Below, one piece after another: positions 6,900-14,354 of a stretch of 15,290 nucleotides of DNA. The DNA comes from Firmicutes bacterium UBA995. GTDB taxonomy: Bacteria > Bacillota > Sulfobacillia > UBA995. Position 1 is the first letter of the stretch. Each line of letters opens with the position of its first letter. The position numbers and the translations under genes were made by a program. The stretch lies in contig DBBB01000112.1 in NCBI GenBank assembly GCA_002291985.1, forward strand, positions 1-15,290, given 5' to 3'. The notes under the pieces were generated by a model, which was given only the letters and a program-made list of their open reading frames with translations, was not told the DNA's origin and did not search any database.

Positions 6900-8641
6900 A
6901 CAGCATTGCCCTGACCATAGATGGGCGGCCGGTCAAAGCCGCTCCGGGGACGACCGTGCTCGAAGCGGCGGCGACCCTGGGGATCAACATCCCCACCCTG
7001 TGCTACCTCAAGGACGTCAACGAGCTGGGTTCCTGCCGGATCTGCATGGTCGATGTCAAGGGGGCCCGCACCCTCCAGGCGGCGTGCGTTACCCCGGTGG
7101 CTGAAGGCATGGAGGTTGCGACCAGCACTCCCCGAACCTTGCGTGCCCGGCGTACTAACCTGGAACTCATCCTGTCCGACCATCCCCAGGAATGCCTGAC
7201 CTGCATACGCAATCAGAACTGCGAGTTGCAGGCGCTGGCTGAGGCGATGGGGCTCCGTGAATCCCCCTATGAGGGCAAGATGAGCTGCCACCCCGAGGAC
7301 TGGTCGACGCCGTCCCTTGCCCGGAACCCCGCCAAGTGCGTCCTGTGTCGCCGCTGCGTTTCCGTGTGCCAGAAAGTACAGGGAGTACATGCCATCCAGA
7401 CGATGGAACGAGGCTTCGACACCGTGGTTGCGCCCGCTTTCCATCTGCCCCTGGGCGAAGTGGCTTGCGTGCTGTGCGGGCAGTGCTCGCTCGTGTGCCC
7501 GACGGGAGCGATTCACGAGCGCAGTCAGGTCGAGGAGGTGTGGGCCGCGCTCGCCGACCCCGGCCGGCACGTCGTCGTTCAGACGGCGCCGGCCACCCGG
7601 GTTTCCCTGGGCGAGGAATTCGGGATGGTGCCCGGCAGCATCGTCACCGGCAAGTTGGTAGCGGCACTGCGCCGATTGGGTTTCGACCGGGTGTTCGACA
7701 CCGACTTCACCGCCGACCTCACCATCATGGAAGAGGGCTACGAGTTGATCCGCCGGCTCAAGGAAGGCGGGGCGTTGCCGCTGTTCACCTCATGCAGCCC
7801 CGGCTGGATCAAGTTCGTCGAACACTTCTACCCCAAGCTGTTGCCCAATCTATCGACGTGCAAGTCTCCCCAGCAGATGTTCGGGGCCCTGGCCAAGACC
7901 TACTATGCCGACAAGGCAGGCATCCCGCCGGACCGGGTCTACGTGGTGTCGATCATGCCGTGCACGGCCAAGAAGTTCGAGGCGGTTCGGCCGGAGATGA
8001 ATGTCGGCGGCACTCGCGATGTAGACGCGGTCCTGACCACCCGGGAACTGGGTCGCATGCTGCGTGAGGCGGGGGTGGACTTCGCGGCCTTGCCCGAAGA
8101 GGATTACGATCGCCCCTTTGGCATCTCCACGGGCGCCGCCGCCATCTTCGGCGCCACCGGGGGAGTCATGGAGGCGGCCCTGCGCACCGCCTACGAGGTG
8201 GTCACGGGAAAGGCGCTCGGCAACCTCAACATCGAAACGGTCCGCGGCCTCGAAGGGATCAAAGAAGTCTCGATAGATCTGGACGGCTTGACGCTAAAGG
8301 CCGCGGTGGCTCACGGCCTGGGCAACGCCCGCCGGCTGGTGGAGCTGGTCGCTCGGGGAGAGACCGATTACCACTTCATAGAGATCATGTGTTGTCCCGG
8401 CGGCTGCATCGGTGGCGGCGGGCAGTCCATCCCCACCGACGCCGAGATTCGCCAACGCAGGATGGACGCCATTTACACCGTGGACGAACGCATGACCATC
8501 CGCAAGTCGCACGAAAACCCCGCGGTACTGACCCTGTACGAGGAGTTCCTGGGGGAGCCGCTGGGCCTCCGGTCGCATGAGCTATTGCACACGCACTATC
8601 AGCCGAGGAGTCTGTACCCGGGAAGGAGGGAGTCGAAATGA
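6896..8641 (+). CDS. hydA: [FeFe]-hydrogenase catalytic subunit HydA1
   Basis: This is a 581-residue subunit with the layout of Clostridium pasteurianum CpI. It has an N-terminal [2Fe-2S] (Cys36/47/50/64), a His-Cys3 [4Fe-4S] (His95, Cys99/102/108), two ferredoxin [4Fe-4S] clusters (Cys147/150/153/157 and Cys190/193/196/200), then the H-cluster domain. Loop 1 is TSCSPGW (Cys300, Ser301), loop 2 MPCTAKKFE (Cys356, Lys359, Glu362), loop 3 EIMCCPGGCIGGGGQ (Cys500, Cys504). It lacks the extra C-terminal [2Fe-2S] domain I recall for Thermotoga HydA. It catalyses reversible H2 formation, taking electrons from HydB1/HydC1. The GTG start at 6896 overlaps the hydB1 stop (GTGA) after GAGGAGGAGG. The longer reading to 6848 lies inside HydB1 and is rejected. 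Most similar to HndD/HydA of multimeric bifurcating enzymes (group A3). Confidence 0.96.
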   Translation: MNSIALTIDGRPVKAAPGTTVLEAAATLGINIPTLCYLKDVNELGSCRICMVDVKGARTLQAACVTPVAEGMEVATSTPRTLRARRTNLELILSDHPQECLTCIRNQNCELQALAEAMGLRESPYEGKMSCHPEDWSTPSLARNPAKCVLCRRCVSVCQKVQGVHAIQTMERGFDTVVAPAFHLPLGEVACVLCGQCSLVCPTGAIHERSQVEEVWAALADPGRHVVVQTAPATRVSLGEEFGMVPGSIVTGKLVAALRRLGFDRVFDTDFTADLTIMEEGYELIRRLKEGGALPLFTSCSPGWIKFVEHFYPKLLPNLSTCKSPQQMFGALAKTYYADKAGIPPDRVYVVSIMPCTAKKFEAVRPEMNVGGTRDVDAVLTTRELGRMLREAGVDFAALPEEDYDRPFGISTGAAAIFGATGGVMEAALRTAYEVVTGKALGNLNIETVRGLEGIKEVSIDLDGLTLKAAVAHGLGNARRLVELVARGETDYHFIEIMCCPGGCIGGGGQSIPTDAEIRQRRMDAIYTVDERMTIRKSHENPAVLTLYEEFLGEPLGLRSHELLHTHYQPRSLYPGRRESK

Positions 8642-9003
8642 GGTCACTGGAGGAACTCGAGCGGATTCGCAAGCGAGCCCAGGAGGCGATGAAGGTCCGA
8701 GAGGGGGAGCAGCCGGTCAAGGTCGTCGTGGCCATGGGCACCTGCGGTATTGCCGCCGGAGCACGCGAGGTGATGACCGCCATCCTTGAAGAGCTGGCCG
8801 GCAGGTCGCTCACCGGGGTAACTGTTACCCAGACGGGCTGCATCGGCCTGTGCGAGCAAGAGCCGATGCTGACCGTCGAGAAGCCGGGCCGGCCGGCCGT
8901 CACCTACGGCCAGATCACCGGGGAACGGGCGCGGCGGATCATCGCCCAGCACGTGGTGAACGACGTGGTGGTAGGCGAATGGGTAGTATCGACGCGGCGG
9001 TGA
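8638..9003 (+). CDS. hndB: HndB-like small thioredoxin-fold [2Fe-2S] ferredoxin subunit
   Basis: This is a 121-residue protein whose core (GTCGIAAGAREV, residues 34-45, and TQTGCIGLCEQEP around Cys68/Cys72) matches HndB of the four-subunit Desulfovibrio hydrogenase and the detached N-terminal domain of NuoF-type subunits. The N-terminus is a charged helix (SLEELERIRKRAQEAM). Only three cysteines are present (36, 68, 72), one fewer than the C-x4-C...C-x3-C set of HydB1 and HydB2. As far as I recall this is usual for the family. It overlaps hydA1 by 4 nt (ATGA) and has a strong AAGGAGGG ribosome site. It precedes hydC2 and probably serves hydrogenase 2 as an electron-transfer or docking subunit, although translational coupling ties it to hydA1. 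Confidence 0.87.
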   Translation: MRSLEELERIRKRAQEAMKVREGEQPVKVVVAMGTCGIAAGAREVMTAILEELAGRSLTGVTVTQTGCIGLCEQEPMLTVEKPGRPAVTYGQITGERARRIIAQHVVNDVVVGEWVVSTRR

Positions 9004-9073
9004 CAGGTCAGGAAGGCTCGTCCGGCCAGGACGCGGGCGGACGATCAAGTCGGGGATCGGGGGGTACGCCGAA

Positions 9074-9568
9074 ATGTCGGTAGCTCTGGAGAAGCTGCCT
9101 TCTCAGCTCAGGGAACAACGCCTCAAGGAGGTCGATCAAGTCATCCTCCGGCACCGGGATCGGCCGGGGGCCCTGCTCACCATTCTCACCGAAATCCAAG
9201 ACCTCTTCGGCTATTTGCCCGAAGCGACCTTCAAGCCGGTGGCCCAGGCCCTGGGCATTCCCGTGAGCCAGATCTGGGGGGTGGCCACCTTCTATACCCT
9301 CTTCAACACACGCCCCCGGGGTCGGCACATGATCCGGCTGTGCGAGAACGCACCTTGCCATATCCAGGGGACGGTCGCGGTCCTCGAGGCAATCCAGCGC
9401 GAACTGGGCATTGCTCCCGGCGAGGATACGCAGGATGGGGAGTGGGGTCTGGAACTGGTCTCTTGCCTGGGCATCTGTGGCGTCGCTCCCGCGCTGATGA
9501 TCGATGACCAGGTATACGGCAATGTGCGACCAGAGGCCATACCCGCGATCCTGGACTCCCACCGATGA
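9074..9568 (+). CDS. hydC: Bifurcating hydrogenase subunit HydC2 (NuoE-like, [2Fe-2S])
   Basis: This is a 164-residue paralogue of HydC1. The [2Fe-2S] ligands are Cys90, Cys95, Cys131 and Cys135 (CENAPC and CLGIC). The helical N-terminal half shows GYLPEATFK and WGVATFYTLF. The ATG start follows a GGGGGG run about 8 nt upstream. It lies 70 nt after hndB and 34 nt before hydB2, so it probably belongs to the same transcript. The role is that of HydC/HndA: an electron-transfer subunit bound to the FMN subunit HydB2. Compared with HydC1 the C-terminal third differs more than the GVxTFY core. No ATPase gene separates it from its HydB, unlike set 1. Confidence 0.93.
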   Translation: MSVALEKLPSQLREQRLKEVDQVILRHRDRPGALLTILTEIQDLFGYLPEATFKPVAQALGIPVSQIWGVATFYTLFNTRPRGRHMIRLCENAPCHIQGTVAVLEAIQRELGIAPGEDTQDGEWGLELVSCLGICGVAPALMIDDQVYGNVRPEAIPAILDSHR

Positions 9569-9602
9569 CCATGACATGAGCTCGAGAAAGGGGGAAGTCA
9601 GC

Positions 9603-11267
9603 ATGCACCTGTACCGAGCACATGTCCTGGTATGTGCGGGCACCAACTGCTCGCTCAAGGGACACCGGGCAGTGCGCGATGCTCTCACCAGGGAGATCGT
9701 TGGACGGGGTCTGGGTGACGAGATCAAGGTCGTGGAGACCGGGTGCTTCGGCCTGTGCGAACAGGGACCGACGATTGTCGTGTATCCGGAGGGAGTCCTG
9801 TACTGCCGGGTCAAGGCCGAGGATGTTCCCGACCTTGTCGGCATTCACCTGCTGAAAGGGCGCCGGGTGGACCGGCTCATGTATCGGGAGCCCACCCGAC
9901 CGGTCGCCGTGCAGACCGTACCCGAACTCGACTATTTCCGCAAGCAAGTCCGGGTGGTGCTCGACAACTGCGGGGTCATCGATCCCGATTCCCTCGAGGA
10001 ATACATCGGTCACGGCGGCTACACCGCCCTGGCCCGGGCGCTCGAGGATGGACCGGCTCGAGTCCTCGCCGAGGTGAAGGCTTCCGGGTTGCGCGGCCGC
10101 GGCGGGGCGGGGTTCCCTGCCGGACTCAAATGGGAGTTCGGGGCGAAGGCGCCTGGACCCATCAAATACGTGGTCTGCAACGCCGACGAAGGGGAACCGG
10201 GTACCTTCAAGGACCGGCTGATCCTGGAGGGAGACCCCCACCGGATTCTGGAAGGCATGGCCATCTGCGGCTTTGCCACCGGGGCCCGGCAGGGTTATGT
10301 CTACATCCGCGGTGAGTATGGTCTGTCTATCAGCAGGCTCGAGCATTCCATCCGCAATGCTCGCGAGCTGGGTTTGCTCGGCGAGAACATCTTCAATTCC
10401 GGTTTCAGCTTTGACGTGGAAGTGCGATTCGGCGCGGGGGCATATGTTTGTGGCGAGGAGACGGCGCTGTTCGAATCGCTGGAAGGAAAGCGGGGCGAAC
10501 CCCGGATCAAGCCTCCTTACCCGACCGAGGTCGGCCTGTTCGGCCGTCCCACGGTGATCAACAACGTCGAGACCCTGGCTAACATACCCGCAATCGTCAA
10601 TCGGGGTGCAGCCTGGTATCGCAGCATCGGCACCGACACCTGCCCGGGAACCAAGGTGTTCACCCTGACCGGAGACATCGTCAATGAAGGTCTCATCGAA
10701 GTGCCGATGGGGATGACCCTCCGGGAAGTCATCTACGACATCGGCGGGGGCATACCAGGAGGCCGCCGGTTCAAGATGGCCCAGACGGGCGGCACCTCCG
10801 GAGGGTGCCTTCCGGAATCGCTGCTGGATGTGCCCATGGACTACGATAAGCTGGCGGCGGCAGGGTCGGCCCTGGGCTCGGGAGCGCTGCTGGTTATGGA
10901 TGATACCCACTGCATTGTCGACGTGGCCAGGGTCTTCGCCCGGTTCTTCCTCCATGAGTCCTGCGGGCAGTGCGCGCCGTGTCGGGAGGGGACCCTTCAA
11001 TTGCACCACATTCTCGATCGTTTCACTGCCGGACGGGGTAGCCGGGAAGATCTGGCCTTGCTCGGAAGACTGGCCAAGACCATGGCGGGGGCATCGCTGT
11101 GCCCGCTCGGTCAGTCCGTCCCTCTCTCCATCATGACCACCCTGAAGCACTTTGAACCGGAGTACCTTGCCCACATTGACGACCGCGCCTGCCCCGCCGG
11201 TACCTGCCGGCCCCCGGCAGGGGGAATGAAGCCGGCGGCAGCGGGCAATGGCCGAAGGGGGTATTGA
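9603..11267 (+). CDS. hydB: HydB2: NuoF-like NADH/FMN subunit of hydrogenase 2
   Basis: This is a 554-residue protein. An N-terminal thioredoxin-like [2Fe-2S] domain (Cys11, 16, 48, 52) is followed by the NuoF core with GRGGAGFPAG (165 on), CNADEGEPGTF and VCGEETALF for NADH and FMN, then a [4Fe-4S] site at Cys454/457/460 plus Cys500. It ends soon after CPAGTC (Cys530, 535) with a short Gly/Pro/Ala-rich basic tail. It therefore lacks both the C-terminal 2x[4Fe-4S] ferredoxin module seen in Thermotoga-type HydB and the GltD module of HydB1. ATG 9603 follows AAAGGGGGAAG and matches the hydB1 start region. An in-frame ATG at 9576 and the reading from 9504 are less likely. It should oxidise or reduce NADH for HydA2. 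Confidence 0.94.
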   Translation: MHLYRAHVLVCAGTNCSLKGHRAVRDALTREIVGRGLGDEIKVVETGCFGLCEQGPTIVVYPEGVLYCRVKAEDVPDLVGIHLLKGRRVDRLMYREPTRPVAVQTVPELDYFRKQVRVVLDNCGVIDPDSLEEYIGHGGYTALARALEDGPARVLAEVKASGLRGRGGAGFPAGLKWEFGAKAPGPIKYVVCNADEGEPGTFKDRLILEGDPHRILEGMAICGFATGARQGYVYIRGEYGLSISRLEHSIRNARELGLLGENIFNSGFSFDVEVRFGAGAYVCGEETALFESLEGKRGEPRIKPPYPTEVGLFGRPTVINNVETLANIPAIVNRGAAWYRSIGTDTCPGTKVFTLTGDIVNEGLIEVPMGMTLREVIYDIGGGIPGGRRFKMAQTGGTSGGCLPESLLDVPMDYDKLAAAGSALGSGALLVMDDTHCIVDVARVFARFFLHESCGQCAPCREGTLQLHHILDRFTAGRGSREDLALLGRLAKTMAGASLCPLGQSVPLSIMTTLKHFEPEYLAHIDDRACPAGTCRPPAGGMKPAAAGNGRRGY

Positions 11268-11273
11268 AGCAGC

Positions 11274-13007
11274 GTGAAGGATCAAGTGAGATTGACCATA
11301 GACGGCCGCGAGGTCCGGGCCGACCGGGGGTCGAGCATCCTGGCGGCTGCCCGGGACGCCGGCATCACCATCCCCACCCTGTGCCATCACCCGGACCAGC
11401 GCGTGAAGGCACTGTGCCGGATCTGCGTCGTGGAAGTTGAGCGGTCGCGGACGCTTCAGGCCGCCTGCGCCTTCCCCATCGCCGAGGACATGGTCGTCCG
11501 TACCCGGAGCCCGGCCATCCGGGAAGCCCGCCGGACCGTACTGGAGTTGATCATCGCCCGTCACCCGCTTGATTGCCTGCAATGTGCCCGTAACCTGCAT
11601 TGCGAACTGCAGACGCTGGCAGAACGGATGGGGGTCCGTGAGGCGAATTTCCACCGCCTGGACAGTTCCATCGAACTGGATACGTCCAGCCCGTCGCTGG
11701 TGAGAGAGCCCGCCAAGTGCATCGTGTGCCGCCGATGTGTGGAGGCCTGCCAGGAAGTGCAGCAAGTTGGGGTGTTGTTCCCCATGCACCGGGGTGCGGA
11801 CACGGTGGTGGGCACTGCCGGCGACCGGGGTCTCCTGGACGCGGTATGTACCATGTGCGGCCAGTGCAGCTTGATCTGCCCCACGGGGGCCATCACCGAG
11901 CAGGATCACACCCGCCAGGTATGGGAAGCTCTGGGCGACCCGAAGAGACACGTGGTGGTGCAGACGGCCCCGGCAACCCGGGTGACTATCGGCGAGGAGT
12001 TCGGAATGGAGCCCGGCAGCATCGTCACCGGCAAGCTGGTGGCCGCGCTGCGGCGGCTCGGGTTCGACCGCGTGTTCGACACCGACTTCACCGCCGACCT
12101 CACCATCCTGGAGGAAGCACACGAACTGCTGCACCGGGTCAAGGAAGGCGGGGTGCTGCCCCTCATCACTTCCTGCAGCCCGGGCTGGATCAAGTACGTC
12201 GAGCACTTCTTCCCCCAGCTACTGCCTCACCTGTCCTCCTGCAAGTCGCCGCAGCAGATGTTCGGAGCCCTCGCCAAGACTTACTATGCCGAGCGCGCCG
12301 GCATCGATCCGGCGGACATCCATGTGGTGTCCATCATGCCGTGCACGGCGAAGAAGTTCGAGGCCGGGCGTCCGGAGATGACCGCCAGCGGTTACGCGGA
12401 TGTGGATGCGGTACTCACCTCGCGCGAACTCGGGAGGATGCTGCGCGAGGCCGGCATCGACTTTGCCGACCTGCCCGAGGAGGAATATGACCTGCCGCTG
12501 GGCATCTCCACCGGCGCCGCGGCGATTTTCGGCGCCAGCGGGGGGGTCATGGAGGCGGCGCTGCGCACAGCCTACGAAACGATCACCGGCAGTACGCTGG
12601 AGGTCCTGGACATCACCGCCGTCCGGGGACTCGACGGGATCAAGGAGGCGGCCATCGAGGCCGGGGGGCTGGTCGTCAAGGCGGCCGTCGGTCACGGTCT
12701 CGGCAATGCCCGCCGGCTATGCGAGCTGGTCGCCGGCGGCGCAGCCGATTACCACTTCATCGAGATCATGGGCTGTCCCGGGGGATGCATCGGTGGGGGC
12801 GGCCAACCCATACCCACCACCAATGCGATCCGTCAGCGGCGAATAGATGCGATCTACCAGGTCGACCGCAACATGCCCATCCGCAAGTCCCACGAGAACC
12901 AGGTGGTCAAGACCCTGTACGCGGAATTCCTGGGCCATCCCCTTGGTGAGAAGTCCCATCAGCTCCTGCACACTCACTACCAGCCACGGGAGCGTTACCC
13001 CGCTTGA
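11274..13007 (+). CDS. hydA: [FeFe]-hydrogenase catalytic subunit HydA2
   Basis: This is a 577-residue paralogue of HydA1 with the same order of clusters: N-terminal [2Fe-2S] (TLC, CRIC, QAAC), His-Cys3 [4Fe-4S] (RHPLDCLQCARNLHC), two ferredoxin clusters (CIVCRRCVEAC and CTMCGQCSLICP), then the H-cluster domain. Loop 1 is TSCSPGW (Cys301, Ser302), loop 2 MPCTAKKFE (Cys357), loop 3 EIMGCPGGCIGGGGQ (Cys501, Cys505). The H domain is very close to HydA1, while the N-terminal 150 residues are clearly more divergent, which may reflect different partner subunits. The GTG start lies 6 nt after the hydB2 stop; its ribosome site (GAAGGGG) is rather distant, so a slightly different start cannot be excluded. 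It is the last gene of the hydrogenase run, followed by a hairpin at 13017. Confidence 0.95.
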   Translation: MKDQVRLTIDGREVRADRGSSILAAARDAGITIPTLCHHPDQRVKALCRICVVEVERSRTLQAACAFPIAEDMVVRTRSPAIREARRTVLELIIARHPLDCLQCARNLHCELQTLAERMGVREANFHRLDSSIELDTSSPSLVREPAKCIVCRRCVEACQEVQQVGVLFPMHRGADTVVGTAGDRGLLDAVCTMCGQCSLICPTGAITEQDHTRQVWEALGDPKRHVVVQTAPATRVTIGEEFGMEPGSIVTGKLVAALRRLGFDRVFDTDFTADLTILEEAHELLHRVKEGGVLPLITSCSPGWIKYVEHFFPQLLPHLSSCKSPQQMFGALAKTYYAERAGIDPADIHVVSIMPCTAKKFEAGRPEMTASGYADVDAVLTSRELGRMLREAGIDFADLPEEEYDLPLGISTGAAAIFGASGGVMEAALRTAYETITGSTLEVLDITAVRGLDGIKEAAIEAGGLVVKAAVGHGLGNARRLCELVAGGAADYHFIEIMGCPGGCIGGGGQPIPTTNAIRQRRIDAIYQVDRNMPIRKSHENQVVKTLYAEFLGHPLGEKSHQLLHTHYQPRERYPA

Positions 13008-13016
13008 GAGCAGCCA

Positions 13017-13046
13017 CCGGGGCCGGGAGGGAAGAACCGGCCCCGG
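13017..13046. terminator. Perfect GC-rich hairpin between convergent hydA2 and cysK
   Basis: A perfect 10-bp inverted repeat (CCGGGGCCGG / CCGGCCCCGG) flanks a 10-nt purine loop, starting 10 nt after the hydA2 stop. There is no T run on either side, so it is not a classical intrinsic terminator. Its position between convergent genes suggests it ends, or protects the 3' ends of, both transcripts. Confidence 0.55.
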
Positions 13047-13113
13047 AGCATCGCACTCGCTGCCATACGCCGCTCACAGCCGCCATCGCGCTGCCTGGCC
13101 TCCACAAGGCGAC

Positions 13114-14091
13114 TCAGTCCTTGCGGGCGGCAGGGTTTGGCGCTGCCGGGAGTTCTTCTCCTGCAGGCCCGATGCTGAGGTAGCGATCGCCCGTGTCGGG
13201 GCAAATGGTCAGGATGGTCTTGCCCGGCCCGAGGTCTTTGGCGATCATCAGCGAGGCATGAACGTTCGTGCCCGAGGAGATGCCGACCATCAGCCCCTCC
13301 TCCCGGGCAAGTCGGGCCGCGGTGGCCATCGCCGCCTCATCGCTGACCAGCACCGTCCGGTCAACGATGGTGACGTCCAGCACCGGCGGGATGATGCCAT
13401 CGCCGATGCCCTGCTGCAGATGATGTCCTATGTCGCCTCCGGAAAGGATGGCTGCTTTCTGGGGCTCGGCCGCGACCACCAGGCAATGGGGGTATGCTTC
13501 CTTGAGAGCGCGCCCGACGCCCGTGAGGGTCCCGCCGGTACCGACGCCCGAGACGAAAGCATCCACCGGTCCCTCCGCCCCGACCTGCTCGAGGATCTCC
13601 ACGGCCGTGGTCAGATAGTGCGACCGGGGGTTGGCGGGATTGGCAAACTGCCCGGGGACGAACACCCGTGGATCCTCTGCGGCCATGCGTTCTACGGTGG
13701 CGAGAGCGTTGCCGATTGCCTCGCCGATGTCGCCCCCCGGATCGGTGAGCACAAGCTCCGCCCCGTACGCGCGGATAATGGCTTGCCGTTCCCGGGTCAT
13801 GTTGGCGGGCATGACGATGCGAACCCCATAGCCCAGCGCGGCTCCCACCATGCACAGGGCGATCCCCTGATTGCCGCTGGTTGCCTCCACGATGATCGAA
13901 TCCGGACGAAGCAGGCCCTGTCGCTCCGCCTCGCGGATCATCGCATGGGCGGGACGGCACTTCACGCTGCCGCCCGGATTGAGTGATTCCATCTTCACCA
14001 GAATGCGACTGCCGCGCAGTCGCACGCGCTGCAGTTCGACCAGGGGAGTGTGCCCGATCGCCTCCAGGATGGAACGATGAATCCCGCTCAA
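13114..14091 (-). CDS. cysK: Cysteine synthase (O-acetylserine sulfhydrylase family)
   Basis: This is a 325-residue PLP enzyme of fold type II that makes L-cysteine from O-acetylserine (or a related activated serine) and sulfide. Visible motifs: IGHTPLVEL near the start; NPGGSVKCRPA with the PLP lysine; EATSGNQGIAL, the substrate loop; GVGTGGTLTG, the PLP phosphate cup; GISSG; and CPDTGDRYLS near the end. The loop normally reads TSGNTG, so Gln replaces a Thr here. I chose the TTG start at 14091 because GGGAGG lies 7-8 nt upstream and MSGIHRSILEAIGHTPLV has the usual family length. An open frame continues 47 codons upstream to 14232 but looks non-coding. The gene converges on the hydrogenase run and may supply cysteine for iron-sulfur clusters; that link is speculative. 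Confidence 0.92.
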   Translation of the reverse strand: MSGIHRSILEAIGHTPLVELQRVRLRGSRILVKMESLNPGGSVKCRPAHAMIREAERQGLLRPDSIIVEATSGNQGIALCMVGAALGYGVRIVMPANMTRERQAIIRAYGAELVLTDPGGDIGEAIGNALATVERMAAEDPRVFVPGQFANPANPRSHYLTTAVEILEQVGAEGPVDAFVSGVGTGGTLTGVGRALKEAYPHCLVVAAEPQKAAILSGGDIGHHLQQGIGDGIIPPVLDVTIVDRTVLVSDEAAMATAARLAREEGLMVGISSGTNVHASLMIAKDLGPGKTILTICPDTGDRYLSIGPAGEELPAAPNPAARKD

Positions 14092-14354
14092 CACAAGACC
14101 TCCCATCGGGGCGGTAACCGTCGCCGATGGACCGTGATCGACGATTCCGGAACAGCATTCGCAGTTCCTGCTTTCCGTACCTGCCATCGAATCAACGCTG
14201 CCCTTGTTTACTTCTTGACGTAGCCCTGCCATTGAAGTGCTGGCACGGAAAGAAACGGCGCTTCTCGTTCGGGGGAACCGCGCCTGCCGCCGTCGAAGTA
14301 TTAACTGAAACTCGGACGCTGAACGCCAATGCGCTGTCCGGGGGAGGTTGGGTC
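14092..14354. other. Divergent intergenic region between cysK and the EFR1-type gene
   Basis: These 263 bases separate two divergent genes and should hold both promoters. Both strands happen to stay open in the flanking gene frames, but the translated sequences show no family features. A TTGACG at 14215 (+) has no convincing -10 partner, and TATTAA at 14299 (+) has no good -35. Apart from the leader hairpin at 14103-14130 and the ribosome site GGGGAGG at 14341, I see nothing specific. Confidence 0.5.
14103..14130 (-). promoter_or_regulatory. Hairpin in the cysK leader touching the ribosome binding site
   Basis: In the cysK transcript direction a 7-bp stem (CCATCGG / CCGATGG) encloses 14 nt that can form a small inner stem (CGGT / ACCG). 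Its 3' arm runs directly into the GGGAGG ribosome site. It could mask translation initiation or be accidental in this GC-rich DNA. No known riboswitch or T-box motif is recognised. Confidence 0.3.

Noticed and set aside
9303..12206. A 967-codon open frame on the minus strand opposite hydC2, hydB2 and hydA2
   Set aside because: It runs antisense to three clearly conserved genes, shows no recognisable domain, and long antisense frames are expected in GC-rich coding DNA with low stop frequency. Similar shorter cases (for example 2911-3897 minus, 1727-2542 minus) are dismissed for the same reason.
14092..14232. 47-codon N-terminal extension of cysteine synthase
   Set aside because: It contains the leader hairpin and the ribosome site itself, has no family similarity, and the TTG start at 14091 gives the normal protein length.
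14127..14354. Longer start for the EFR1-type protein
   Set aside because: The extension is low-similarity sequence before a flavodoxin N-terminus that should begin with MKAALVYFSGTGNT; a GGGGAGG site precedes ATG 14355.
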